DNA of 34,722 nucleotides from Magnetospirillum sp. UT-4 (lineage in GTDB: Bacteria; Pseudomonadota; Alphaproteobacteria; Rhodospirillales; Magnetospirillaceae), in the NCBI RefSeq assembly GCF_902729435.1, contig NZ_LR746523.1:61485-96206 (forward strand), read 5' to 3'. Position 1 is the stretch's first letter; the number at the start of each line of letters is the position of its first letter. A model generated the notes under the pieces. That model did not search any database and was not told the origin of the DNA. It was given only the letters and a program-made list of their open reading frames with translations. The position numbers and the translations under genes were made by a program. This document shows positions 20,084 through 28,516 of the stretch, one piece after another.

Positions 20084-20917
20084 ATGCGGATCGGAGTGGT
20101 CGCCCCCAGCTGCCGCGTCGCCCCCGACTTGCCCGCCCGCCTGGAGGCCCTGGCGGACGGGCTGTACGGCGGGCGCCGGCCCGAGATCGTCTTCCACCCG
20201 CAATGCTTCCTGTCCCACGGGCATTTCGCCGGCACCGATGGCGAGCGGGCGGCGGCCTTCGTCGCCGTCGCCAACGATCCCGGCTTCGACGCCCTGTGGT
20301 TCGGCCGCGGCGGCTACGGCTCGTTCCGGCTGGCCGAGGCGGTGCTGCCGGCCCTGGGTCCGGCGGCGCGGGACAAGGTCTATCTCGGCTACAGCGATGC
20401 CGGCTTCCTGTTGGGGGCGCTTTACGGCGCCGGCATCGGCCGGGTCGCCCACGGCCCCATGCCGGCCGACCTCAACCGCGACGGCGGTGCCGCGGCGGTG
20501 GCCCGCGCCCTGGCCTTCCTGGTCGATGGCGATTCCGGCGCGCTGGAGCCCTCGCTGGTACGGGGAAGGCCGGCGGCGGCCTTCAACATCACCATCCTGT
20601 CGCACCTGATCGGCACCCCGTACCTGCCCGATCTCGCCGGCCACGTGCTGATGCTGGAAGAGGTGTCCGAGGCCATGTACCGCATCGACCGCGCGCTGGG
20701 CCAGATCACCAGCACCCCCGCTTTGCGGCGGGTGGCCGGGCTGATGCTGGGCCGCTGCTCCGACATTCCCGCCAACGACCCGGATTTCGGCGCCGACGAG
20801 GAGCAGGTGGCGAAGGCGTGGTGTGTGCGTTCCGGCATCCCCTGGGCGGGGCGCGCCGACATCGGCCACGACGCGGCAAACCGGGTGGTGCCGTTCGGGA
20901 GGTGGCGTCCCGGTTGA
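20084..20917 (+). CDS. L,D-carboxypeptidase (peptidase S66, LdcA-like)
   Basis: A 277-aa serine peptidase that removes D-Ala from tetrapeptides in the cytoplasm during murein recycling. The catalytic triad positions are all present: Ser in LGYSDAG, Glu in LEEVSEAMYRIDR and His in IGHDAANRVVPFG. The N-terminal motif IGVVAPS is also typical. GGGAGG lies just upstream of the start. It is divergent (55-nt gap) from the Mur ligase gene, and the reactions fit in series: trimming to tripeptide, then ligation to UDP-MurNAc. Confidence 0.9.
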   Translation: MRIGVVAPSCRVAPDLPARLEALADGLYGGRRPEIVFHPQCFLSHGHFAGTDGERAAAFVAVANDPGFDALWFGRGGYGSFRLAEAVLPALGPAARDKVYLGYSDAGFLLGALYGAGIGRVAHGPMPADLNRDGGAAAVARALAFLVDGDSGALEPSLVRGRPAAAFNITILSHLIGTPYLPDLAGHVLMLEEVSEAMYRIDRALGQITSTPALRRVAGLMLGRCSDIPANDPDFGADEEQVAKAWCVRSGIPWAGRADIGHDAANRVVPFGRWRPG

Positions 20918-21139
20918 CAGGGCAATCGGGCGAAGGAAGGTCGTCTTGCATGTTGGCAGTCATTCCCGCGCAGGAGGCACGCCTGGCAGGTCAAGACCGG
21001 GAGCAGCAGCCTGGACACCTTGTCCGGTGCGGCCTTCAATGAGATCCGTGTTCCTATGAAGGACTGCCGACGAGTCGGCCGGATGAAGCTCGGCCGTGAC
21101 GCCAACATATTGAAGTAGCGTATAAAAATGTGTTGGTAC
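20918..21139. other. Intergenic stretch with an unassigned open frame
   Basis: About 60 codons stay open on the plus strand to TAG at 21119, in the same frame as the L,D-carboxypeptidase (its TGA stop separates them). The translation includes SSSLDTLSGAAFNEIRVPMK and RMKLGRDANILK, which looks less biased than the surrounding shadow frames, but there is no good start codon or ribosome site. It may be a gene relic. I do not recognise it. Confidence 0.25.
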
Positions 21140-21360
21140 CGTAGCCCGCAAGGGGGGCGGGGAGGGCGACTCGTACTCCCCTCCCCTTGATGGGGTTGGG
21201 GGCGGGGTGAGGCCGCACACTCAGGCGCCGACGCGGTTCGCCCCCACCCCGGCCCTCCCCCGCGTGCGAAGCACGCATTGTTGGAAGGCGGGCTTCGCCC
21301 GCAAGGGGGGAGGGAGAGGGGGACTCGTACTCCCCTCCCCCACCAGGGGGGAGGGAGCAC
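21140..21360. repeat. GC-rich repeat block (family D-like) between convergent genes
   Basis: A C/G-run-rich region holding an internal direct repeat: CCCGCAAGGGGGG followed by ACTCGTACTCCCCTCCCC occurs at about 21148-21190 and again at about 21298-21342. CGTGCGAAGCACG and GGCGGGCTTCGCCCGC are smaller hairpins inside it. It separates the L,D-carboxypeptidase (+) from gcvPB (-). No gene is credible here. Confidence 0.65.
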
Positions 21361-21365
21361 GCCCC

Positions 21366-22877
21366 CTAGCTATTCGCCCCCGGCTTCCAGCGCAGCACCG
21401 GTGTCCTTGCCGCCAGGGTTTCGTCCAGGCGGCGGCGGGGGGTGAGGCGGGGGGCCGCCTTGAACTCTTCCGCCGCGCCGGCCTTGGCCTTGTCGGCCAA
21501 AGCGCGGATCACGGCGATGAAGCCGTCCAGGGTTTCCTTGGATTCGGTTTCGGTCGGCTCCATCAGCAGCGCCCCGTGCACCACCAGCGGGAAGTACATG
21601 GTCATGGGGTGGAAGCCCTCGTCGATCAGCATCTTGGCGAAGTCCAGGGTGGTCACCCCGGTGTCCTTCAGGAAGCGGTCGTCGAACAGGCATTCGTGCA
21701 TGCAGGGGCCGTCGAAGGACGGGCTCAGCACGTCCTTCAATTCTGCCAGCAGGTAATTGGCGTTCAGCACCGCGTCGGTGGAGGCCTGGCGCAGGCCGTC
21801 GGCGCCCATGGACTGGATATAGGCCAGCGCCCGGACGAACACCCCGAACTGGCCGTGATAGCCCTTCACCCGGCCGAACGGTTTCGATTCAGGCACTTCC
21901 GCCGCGTGCTCGACGAGGTGCAGGCCGCCCGCCCCGTGCACCACGAAGGGCAGCGGCGCGTACGGGGCCAGCTTCTCGGACAGCACGGTCGGGCCGGCGC
22001 CGGGGCCGCCGCCGCCGTGGGGTGTGGAGAAGGTCTTGTGAAGGTTGATGTGCATGGTGTCGATGCCGAGATCGGCGATCTTCACCCGCCCGACGATGGC
22101 GTTGAAATTGGCGCCGTCGCAATAGAAGAAGGCGCCGGCGGCGTGGGTGGCGGCGGCGATGTCTATGATGTCGCGCTCGAACAGGCCGCAGGTGTTGGGG
22201 TTGGTGACCATGATGCAGGCCACGTCCGGCCCCAGCTTGGCCTTCAGGGCGGCGACGTCGACGCGGCCCTGGTCGTCGGCCGGGACCGGATCGACGGTGA
22301 AGCCGCACATGGCGGCCGAGGCCGGGTTGGTGCCGTGCGCCGATTCCGGCACCAGCACGCGGCGGCGATGGCCCTCGCCGTGATCCTCGTGATAGGCGCG
22401 GATGGCCATCAGGCCGCACCATTCGCCATGGGCACCGGCGGCCGGGCTCATGGCCACCGCCGGCATGCCGGTCAGCTGCTTCAGCCACCAGGCCAGCTGG
22501 TCGATGACCTCCAGGGCGCCCTGCACGGTGGCCTGCGGCTGGAACGGATGCAGGTCGGCCAGCCCGGTCAGGCGGGCCATCTTCTCGGACAGGCGCGGGT
22601 TGTGCTTCATGGTGCACGACCCCAGCGGATAGAAGCCGGTGTCGATGCCGTAATTCTTCTGGCTCAGGCGGGTGTAGTGGCGCACCACCTGCGGCTCGGA
22701 CAAATCGGGCAGGCCGATGGGGGTGGCGCGGCGCAGGCCGGCCAGGCGGTCGGCATCCACCGGTCCCGGCTCGGGCAGGTCGATGGCGACGCGGCCGGGG
22801 GCGTTCATCTCGAAGATCAGCGGCTCCTCGATGGCGAGGCCGCGATTGCCGGAGAAGGTGGTGACACCGTCGGCCAT
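21366..22877 (-). CDS. gcvPB: Glycine dehydrogenase (decarboxylating), subunit 2
   Basis: The PLP-binding half of the split P protein, 503 aa. The PLP lysine lies in NLHKTFSTPHGGGGPG, and GSCTMKHNPR and EYESY-region equivalents (AAGAHGEWCGLMAIRAYHE) are in the usual order. With subunit 1 it decarboxylates glycine and passes the aminomethyl group to lipoylated GcvH. The ATG is one base beyond the stop of gcvPA, so translation is coupled. It is the last gene of the riboswitch-controlled operon. Confidence 0.97.
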   Translation of the reverse strand: MADGVTTFSGNRGLAIEEPLIFEMNAPGRVAIDLPEPGPVDADRLAGLRRATPIGLPDLSEPQVVRHYTRLSQKNYGIDTGFYPLGSCTMKHNPRLSEKMARLTGLADLHPFQPQATVQGALEVIDQLAWWLKQLTGMPAVAMSPAAGAHGEWCGLMAIRAYHEDHGEGHRRRVLVPESAHGTNPASAAMCGFTVDPVPADDQGRVDVAALKAKLGPDVACIMVTNPNTCGLFERDIIDIAAATHAAGAFFYCDGANFNAIVGRVKIADLGIDTMHINLHKTFSTPHGGGGPGAGPTVLSEKLAPYAPLPFVVHGAGGLHLVEHAAEVPESKPFGRVKGYHGQFGVFVRALAYIQSMGADGLRQASTDAVLNANYLLAELKDVLSPSFDGPCMHECLFDDRFLKDTGVTTLDFAKMLIDEGFHPMTMYFPLVVHGALLMEPTETESKETLDGFIAVIRALADKAKAGAAEEFKAAPRLTPRRRLDETLAARTPVLRWKPGANS

Positions 22878-22878
22878 G

Positions 22879-24228
22879 TCAGAGCACTCCCTGCAGGGCG
22901 GCGACCAGCGCGTCCATGTCCGCGTCGGTGTTGGTCTCGGTGGCGGCCAGGATCAGCACCGGGTGCAGCTCGGGCCAGTCGGGATAGAAGCGCGAGGCCG
23001 GCACGCCGGCCAGGATCCCCTTGGCGGCCAGGGCATCGACCACCGCGGCGGCGTCCTTGTCCTCGCCGAGATGGACGGCGAATTCGTTGAAATAGCTGTC
23101 GGGCAGCACCTTCACCCCCTTCAGCCGGGCCAGCTTGCCCTCCAGCCGCACGGCGGCGGCATGGTTCAGCTCGGCCAGCCGGGTGAAGCCGGTCTCGCCC
23201 AGCATGGTCAGGTGCATGGTGAAGGCCAGGGCGCACAGGCCGGAATTGGTGCAGATGTTGCTGGTTGCCTTCTCGCGGCGGATGTGCTGCTCGCGGGTCG
23301 ACAGGGTCAGCACGAAGCCGCGCTTGCCGTCCACGTCCACCGTCTGCCCCGCCAAACGCCCGGGCATCTGGCGCACGTACTTGTCGCGGGTGGCGAACAG
23401 CCCCAGGCCGGGGCCGCCGAAGGACAGGCCGACGCCCAGGCTTTGCCCTTCGCCGACCACGATGTCGGCGCCCATGGCGCCCGGGGGGGCGATCAGGCCC
23501 AGCGACACCGGCTCGGCCACCGCCACCACCAGCAGGGCGCCGGATTCGCGGCAGGCGGCGGCCAGCGGGGCGAGGTCGCGGACATGGCCGAAGAAGCCGG
23601 GATTCTGGACCATGACGCAGGCGGTGGCGGAATCCACCCGGCCCATCAGGTCTTCCATGGCCAGCGGGTCGGGGGCCAGGGTCTCGGCCGCCATGTCGGT
23701 GTATTTCAGCGCCGTCTCGGTGGTCGAGCGGTAATGCGGGTGCAGGCTGCCCGACAGGATCACCTTCTTGCGCTTGGTGACGCGGCAGGCCATGGCGGCG
23801 GCCTCGGCGCAGGCGGTGGCGCCGTCGTACATGGAGGCGTTGGCCACGTCCATGCCGGTGACCAGCGCCACCTGGGTCTGGAACTCGAACAGGTATTGCA
23901 GGGTGCCCTGGCTGACCTCGGGCTGGTAGGGGGTGTACGAGGTCAGGAACTCGCCCCGGGTCAGCAACTGGTCGATGGCCGCCGGGATGTGGTGGCGGTA
24001 GATGCCGGCGCCGATGAAGAAGGGGGCGCAGCCGGCCGACAGGTTCTTCATGGCCATGCGCTGGAAGGCCCGTTCCACCTCCATCTCGCCCTGCGCCTTG
24101 GGCAGGTCGAGGGGGCCGGGCAGGCGGGCGGCGGCCGGGACGTCGACGAACAGGGACTCGACGTCCTTGGCCCCGATGGCCGCCAGCATGGCGCGGCGGT
24201 CGGACTCGGTATGGGGCAGGTAGCGCAT
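22879..24228 (-). CDS. gcvPA: Glycine dehydrogenase (decarboxylating), subunit 1
   Basis: The N-terminal half of the split P protein, 449 aa, normal size. Characteristic segments are [15 protein letters not shown] at the start, [36 protein letters not shown], and [18 protein letters not shown] near residue 330. It forms the heterodimeric decarboxylase with GcvPB. It follows gcvH by 12 nt. Confidence 0.97.
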   Translation of the reverse strand: MRYLPHTESDRRAMLAAIGAKDVESLFVDVPAAARLPGPLDLPKAQGEMEVERAFQRMAMKNLSAGCAPFFIGAGIYRHHIPAAIDQLLTRGEFLTSYTPYQPEVSQGTLQYLFEFQTQVALVTGMDVANASMYDGATACAEAAAMACRVTKRKKVILSGSLHPHYRSTTETALKYTDMAAETLAPDPLAMEDLMGRVDSATACVMVQNPGFFGHVRDLAPLAAACRESGALLVVAVAEPVSLGLIAPPGAMGADIVVGEGQSLGVGLSFGGPGLGLFATRDKYVRQMPGRLAGQTVDVDGKRGFVLTLSTREQHIRREKATSNICTNSGLCALAFTMHLTMLGETGFTRLAELNHAAAVRLEGKLARLKGVKVLPDSYFNEFAVHLGEDKDAAAVVDALAAKGILAGVPASRFYPDWPELHPVLILAATETNTDADMDALVAALQGVL

Positions 24229-24240
24229 GAAGGGGTGTCC

Positions 24241-24615
24241 TTACTCCAGGCCCTTGACGTATGCGTCATAGGCGGCGCGGTCCATCAGCTGGTCCAGCTC
24301 CGCCGGGGCCGACAGGGTCAGCTTGTAGAACCACGCCTGGTCCTCGGGGCTCTCGTTGACCAGGGCCGGCTGGTCGGCCAGGGCGGCGTTGCCCTCGGTG
24401 ACGGTGCCGGAGACCGGGGAATAGACCTCGGACGCCGCCTTGACCGATTCCACCACGGCGGCATCGTCGCCCTGCTTGAGGACGCGGCCGGCCTCGGGCG
24501 GCTCGACGAAGACGATGTCGCCCAGGGCGTGCTGGGCGTAATCGGTGATGCCGACGGTGCCGGCGCTACCCTCGACCTTGATCCACTCGTGATCCTTGGT
24601 GAAGCGCGTGGTCAT
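24241..24615 (-). CDS. gcvH: Glycine cleavage system H protein
   Basis: A 124-aa lipoyl carrier. The lipoylated lysine is in [17 protein letters not shown] (K about residue 59), and the family opening [10 protein letters not shown] and [17 protein letters not shown] are intact. It shuttles the aminomethyl group from GcvP to GcvT. It lies 12 nt downstream of gcvT. Confidence 0.98.
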   Translation of the reverse strand: MTTRFTKDHEWIKVEGSAGTVGITDYAQHALGDIVFVEPPEAGRVLKQGDDAAVVESVKAASEVYSPVSGTVTEGNAALADQPALVNESPEDQAWFYKLTLSAPAELDQLMDRAAYDAYVKGLE

Positions 24616-24627
24616 GGAAGTCTCCCC

Positions 24628-25743
24628 TCAACCTTTGAAATAATGGTGCGGAACGAACGGCAGCGGCGCCACCGCGGCCTCCAGCGCCTTGCCGCGCACC
24701 ATCAGGCGCAGCGGCGTGCCGGGGGCGGCGAAGGCGGCGGGGACGTAGCCCATGGCGACGGGGCCGTCCACCGAGGGGCCGAAGCCGCCCGAGGTGACCT
24801 CGCCGATGACGGTGCCGTCCAGGTCGGTGATCGCGGTATGGGCGCGGGCCGGGGCGCGGCCCAGGGGCCGGATGCCGACGCGCAGGCGCGGCGCCCCCTC
24901 GGCCAGCTGGCGGGTCACCGTGTCGGCGCCGGGATAGCCGCCCTGCTCGCGCCGGCGCTTGCCGATGATCCAGGCGATGGCGCCCTCGACCGGGGTGGTG
25001 GTGGTGTCGATGTCCGAGCCGTAGAGGCACAGCCCGGCCTCGAGCCGGAGCGAATCGCGCGCCCCCAGCCCGATGGGCTTGACCCCGCCCAGGCCGAGCA
25101 GCAGGCGGGCCAGCTTCTCGGCCTTGTCGGCCGGCACCGAGATCTCGTAGCCGTCCTCGCCGGTATAGCCCGAGCGGGTGATCAGGCACGGGATGCCGGC
25201 CACCCCGGCCTCGCGGATGGTCATGAAGGGCTGCGCCTCGGCGCCGTCGTACAGGCCGGCCATCACTTCGGCCGCCTTGGGCCCCTGCAGCGCCAGCAGC
25301 GCCCGGTCGGCCAGCACCCGGATGTCGGCGCGGCCGCCCAGCCTGGCCTGAAGATGGGCGAAATCGGCATCCTTGCAGGCGGCGTTGACCACCAGGAACA
25401 GCTTGCCCGGCGCCAGCTTCGAGATCATCAGATCGTCGAGGATGCCGCCCGCCTCGTTGGTGAACACCGAATAGCGGGTGCGTCCCACACCCAGGCCCTT
25501 GATGTCGCCGGGGACCAGTTCCTCCAGCAGGGCGGCGGGGTCGTCGGCCTCGATGGTCGCCTGGCCCATGTGCGAGACGTCGAACAGGCCGGCGGCCGAG
25601 CGGGTGTGCAGGTGCTCGCCCAGGACCCCCTGGGGGTACTGCACCGGCATGGCATAGCCGGCGAAGGGCACCATCTTGCCCCCCAGCTCGCGGTGCAGGG
25701 CATCCAGCGGTGTGGTCAGCAGCGTGGTCTCGGGGTCGCTCAA
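24628..25743 (-). CDS. gcvT: Aminomethyltransferase (glycine cleavage T protein)
   Basis: A folate-dependent enzyme that transfers the methylene group from the H-protein intermediate to tetrahydrofolate and releases ammonia. Signatures: TPLDALHRELGGKMVPFAGY, GLFDVSHMGQ, RSGYTGEDGYEI and ARDSLRLEAGLCLYG. Two starts compete. TTG at 25743 is preceded by GGGAGG with a short spacer and gives the usual 371-aa protein. ATG at 25788 follows the purine-rich end of the glycine riboswitch and would add MGLCPKCDSDCREEP, which is not typical of the family. I favour TTG, with the ATG version possible. First gene of gcvT-gcvH-gcvPA-gcvPB. Confidence 0.95.
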   Translation of the reverse strand: MSDPETTLLTTPLDALHRELGGKMVPFAGYAMPVQYPQGVLGEHLHTRSAAGLFDVSHMGQATIEADDPAALLEELVPGDIKGLGVGRTRYSVFTNEAGGILDDLMISKLAPGKLFLVVNAACKDADFAHLQARLGGRADIRVLADRALLALQGPKAAEVMAGLYDGAEAQPFMTIREAGVAGIPCLITRSGYTGEDGYEISVPADKAEKLARLLLGLGGVKPIGLGARDSLRLEAGLCLYGSDIDTTTTPVEGAIAWIIGKRRREQGGYPGADTVTRQLAEGAPRLRVGIRPLGRAPARAHTAITDLDGTVIGEVTSGGFGPSVDGPVAMGYVPAAFAAPGTPLRLMVRGKALEAAVAPLPFVPHHYFKG

Positions 25744-25792
25744 CGGTTCCTCCCGGCAATCGGAGTCGCACTTCGGGCACAAGCCCATTTGT

Positions 25793-26000
25793 GCCCCCCT
25801 CTGTCCTTGGAACCTGAAAGATTCACCCGTGCACGGGGCGCGGGCTTACATCGTCGGTGGGCACGCGCGAACGTGCCGCTTTCCAGAGATTCATCCCCCC
25901 GCGGTCCGTTTGCCTGAGAGTTTCCAGGGGCGGTTGCTCCTTCGGCGCCGCTGGCCCCAACCACAAGATGTTGGGGTGCGGACTCTCCCGACGGGGATCA
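25793..26000 (-). promoter_or_regulatory. Tandem glycine riboswitch
   Basis: Read on the minus strand, two glycine aptamers lie in series. Aptamer 1 shows CGGGAGAGTCCGC, GGCGCCGAAGGAGCAACC and GGAAACTCTCAGGCAAAC-GGACCGC. Aptamer 2 shows ATCTCTGGAAAG, CCGACGATGTAAGCC and GAATCTTTCAGGTTCC-AAGGACAGAGGG. The final purine-rich strand of aptamer 2's P1 stem lies just before the possible gcvT ATG at 25788, so ligand binding may control either ribosome access or transcription. The class normally switches gcv expression on when glycine is plentiful. Confidence 0.93.
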
Positions 26001-26078
26001 TCTGTGACGCGAAGTTTATCCGCCCCCGCCGGAGAGTCAACCGGAGTCAATCGTTCCCGAGGATGGTGCCGATCATTT

Positions 26079-26163
26079 CCGTCGTTCCCGCGCCGGCGGG
26101 AACCCAAAGTCACGGACAGGCTGGCGGTGCACGCGTGGGTCCCCGCCTGCGCGGGGACGACGG
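26079..26163 (-). repeat. Complete 85-bp palindromic element (family C)
   Basis: Two 28-nt arms, 26079-26106 and 26136-26163, are inverted copies of each other with 25 of 28 positions matching; each arm is itself a hairpin (CCCCGC...GCGGGG). A 29-nt spacer separates them. One arm plus spacer recurs at 3827-3889. The element lies between the lipoprotein gene's 3' end and the glycine riboswitch, so it may terminate the lipoprotein transcript. Confidence 0.8.
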
Positions 26164-26173
26164 TTCAGATAAT

Positions 26174-26704
26174 CTACTTCCGCCCGGCGCGGTTGCGCTC
26201 GATTTCCTCGGCCGTGGCCTGGAAACCCAGGTAGATTTCGTACTTCTGGATGACGTCCTTGTCCTTGACCGGGATGCGCATCATCACCGTCTCGTCGGTG
26301 TGGTTCAGGTAGTTGTTGCCCTCGGGGAATTCCACCTGGATGGGGAACACCGCCTTGGCCGCAGGCGAGGGGTAGAACAGCGGGATGGCGGCGAAGTACG
26401 AGAACTCGGCCTTGCGGTCGCCATCGGCGGGGCCGCGCTTGACGGTGAAGCTGACCTGCAGGTCCACCACCGCGCCCTTTTCGTCATAGGTGCAGCCGCC
26501 GGTGAAGCCCTGGATCTCGGCCTCGAACTCGATGTCGGTGAGGTCGCGGCCCTTGCCGTCACGGAAATGGGTGAGCTGGCCGGCGTCGCCCAGGACGTAG
26601 ATGGGCGGGCAGGGCGGCGGCTCCTTCTTCTGAAGGATCGAGCACGAGGCGAGCACCGGGGCCAGGGCCAGGGCGGCGACGAAGGGGCGGAGCGAGGCGG
26701 TCAT
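26174..26704 (-). CDS. Putative lipoprotein, function unknown
   Basis: A 176-aa protein with a lipoprotein signal (MTASLRPFVAALALAPVLA then the lipobox LASC), followed by a proline-rich CPPIYVLGDAGQLTHF segment and a beta-rich domain that I do not recognise by name (FTGGCTYDEKGAVVDLQVSFTVKRG, ETVMMRIPVKDKDVIQKYEIYLGF). Two more cysteines (CPP, GGC) could form a disulfide. The frame is open to 26902 but that would overlap ispH; ATG 26704 fits the signal peptide. It is divergent from ispH with about 100 nt between starts. Confidence 0.82.
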   Translation of the reverse strand: MTASLRPFVAALALAPVLASCSILQKKEPPPCPPIYVLGDAGQLTHFRDGKGRDLTDIEFEAEIQGFTGGCTYDEKGAVVDLQVSFTVKRGPADGDRKAEFSYFAAIPLFYPSPAAKAVFPIQVEFPEGNNYLNHTDETVMMRIPVKDKDVIQKYEIYLGFQATAEEIERNRAGRK

Positions 26705-26804
26705 GGAGATCCCGGATGAATGCCGTTGAGGCCAGGGGCGATCCGTGGCACTTGTCGGGCGGGATTCTAGAGAAGCCGGTGGGCCGGCACAAGGCGGGAC
26801 GATC

Positions 26805-27749
26805 ATGGACAAGGCGAAGCTGACCATCGTGCTGGCGGCACCGCGCGGCTTCTGTGCCGGCGTCGATCGCGCCATCCTGATCGTCGAGGCGGCCCTGGCC
26901 AAGTACGGCCGCCCGGTCTATGTCCGCCACGAGATCGTCCACAACCGCTTCGTCGTCGATTCGCTGAAGGCCAAGGGCGCGGTGTTCGTGGACGAATTGT
27001 CCGAGGTTCCCGACCATGTCCCGGTGGTGTTCTCGGCCCACGGCGTGCCCAAGAGCGTGCCCGAAGAGGCCGCGGCGCGCGGCTTCGAGGTGCTCGACGC
27101 CACCTGCCCGCTGGTCACCAAGGTCCACCGCGAGGCCGAAATGCACCACCAGGCCGGCCGCCAGATCGTGATGATCGGCCACAAGGGCCATCCCGAGGTG
27201 ATCGGCACCATGGGCCAGGTCCCCGACGGCGCGGTGCTGCTGGTGGAGACGGTCGAGGACGCCCGCACCGTGGCGCCGGCCGATCCCGGGCGCCTGGCCT
27301 ACATCACCCAGACCACCTTGTCGGTGGACGATGCCGCCGCCGTCACCGAGGTGCTGAAGGCCCGCTTTCCCGCCATCGTCGGGCCGCGGCGCGAGGACAT
27401 CTGCTATGCCACCACCAACCGCCAGACCGCGGTCAAGACCATCGCCCCCACCTGCGCCGCGGTGATGGTGATCGGCGCCCCCAATTCCTCCAATTCCAAG
27501 CGCCTGGTCGAGGTGGCGGCCCGCGCCGGCTGTCCCCGGGCCATCCTGGTCCAGCGCGCCGCCGACATCGACTGGGGCGCGCTGGCGGGGATCGCCCGCC
27601 TCGGCATCACCGCCGGCGCCTCGGCCCCGGACGTGCTGGTGGAGGAGGTGATCGCGGCGGCGCGCGAACGCTTCGCGGTGGACATCGAGGAAGTGCGGGT
27701 CACCGAAGAAACCGTGGCGTTCAAACTGCCGGCTCAACTAACGAGCTAG
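26805..27749 (+). CDS. ispH: 4-hydroxy-3-methylbut-2-enyl diphosphate reductase
   Basis: The last enzyme of the MEP isoprenoid pathway, producing IPP and DMAPP. The 314-aa protein carries the three iron-sulfur cysteines in [23 protein letters not shown] and [11 protein letters not shown], and the substrate-binding SSNS in [10 protein letters not shown], plus the conserved [10 protein letters not shown] and [14 protein letters not shown] 26805 matches the family start; the frame is open from 26745. It is apparently transcribed on its own or with the response regulator 90 nt downstream. Confidence 0.97.
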   Translation: MDKAKLTIVLAAPRGFCAGVDRAILIVEAALAKYGRPVYVRHEIVHNRFVVDSLKAKGAVFVDELSEVPDHVPVVFSAHGVPKSVPEEAAARGFEVLDATCPLVTKVHREAEMHHQAGRQIVMIGHKGHPEVIGTMGQVPDGAVLLVETVEDARTVAPADPGRLAYITQTTLSVDDAAAVTEVLKARFPAIVGPRREDICYATTNRQTAVKTIAPTCAAVMVIGAPNSSNSKRLVEVAARAGCPRAILVQRAADIDWGALAGIARLGITAGASAPDVLVEEVIAAARERFAVDIEEVRVTEETVAFKLPAQLTS

Positions 27750-27839
27750 TTGGGGCGGGGTATCCGCAATGGACTTGCGTGGCCGTGCCATCTATCCTGT
27801 CCCTATCGCCGATCAGCTCGGCCCAGCCCAAGGCACACC

Positions 27840-28283
27840 ATGAAGACGTGTTCCCCGGTGACCATCCTGATGGCGGATGACGATCCCGCCGATGTCCTGC
27901 TGACCCGCAAGGCGCTGGAGGAATGCCGGCTGCGCAACGACTTCCATCATGTCCGCGACGGCCGCGAGCTGATGGCCTATCTGCGCCGCGAGGGGAAGTT
28001 CACCGAGGCGACCAAGTCGCCGCGGCCCGGCCTGATCCTGCTCGACCTCAACATGCCCGGGATGGACGGCCGCGAGGCGCTGGCCGCCATCAAGGGCGAT
28101 GCCGAGCTGCGCACCATCCCGGTGGTGGTGCTGACCACCTCGAAGGCCGATGAGGATGTGGCGGCGACCTACGAACTGGGCGCCAATTCCTACATCGCCA
28201 AGCCGGTCACCTTCGACGGCCTGGTCGACGTGGTGCGCACCCTCGACCATTACTGGTTCCAACTGGTGGCCCTGCCGGGCTAG
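27840..28283 (+). CDS. Single-domain response regulator (Rcp1-like)
   Basis: A 147-aa receiver-only protein without an output domain. It has the acidic pair in MADDDPADV, the phospho-acceptor Asp in LILLDLNMPGMDG, Thr in VVLTTSKADED and Lys in YIAKPVTFDG. The long loop between alpha-2 and beta-3 (LRREGKFTEATKSPRPGL) is typical of the Rcp1 group, which pairs with phytochrome-type or other hybrid sensor kinases. No kinase is adjacent, so the partner is encoded elsewhere. The start is chosen at ATG 27840; 27750 would add an unlikely N-terminus. Confidence 0.9.
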   Translation: MKTCSPVTILMADDDPADVLLTRKALEECRLRNDFHHVRDGRELMAYLRREGKFTEATKSPRPGLILLDLNMPGMDGREALAAIKGDAELRTIPVVVLTTSKADEDVAATYELGANSYIAKPVTFDGLVDVVRTLDHYWFQLVALPG

Positions 28284-28310
28284 GCGCTCGAAAGGGGCCT
28301 CCCGACCTTC

Positions 28311-28495
28311 CCCTCGCCCGCCTGCGGGAGAGGGGGGCGAGCGTCAGCGAGCCAGGGTGAGGGCGGCGCGTGTCCACGCGCCCATGACTTGGGAACACGA
28401 AGATTTTCGCTGGCGCGAAGCGCACCTGACGGCGCGCGCCCTCTCCCTCCCGGCCTGGCGGCCGGGTCCCTCCCTCTCCCGCGGGCGGGCGAGGG
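28311..28495 (-). repeat. Complete ~185-bp palindromic element (family A)
   Basis: Bounded by 24-nt inverted ends, 28311-28334 and 28472-28495, that match at all but one or two positions; each end is itself a hairpin (CCCTCGCCCGC...GCGGGAGAGGG). Smaller hairpins lie inside (GGCGCG...CGCGCC and CCCGGC...GCCGGG). It fills the convergent junction between the response regulator and the alcohol dehydrogenase. A truncated copy in the opposite orientation is at 28-172. No open frame with coding character is inside. Confidence 0.8.
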
Positions 28496-28516
28496 TGATT
28501 TGGCTGCTGCGGCCGC

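Noticed and set aside
17498-20869. A 1123-codon minus-strand open frame
   Set aside because: It runs across the channel, the Mur ligase and the L,D-carboxypeptidase in non-coding frames; the real genes have clear motifs in other frames.
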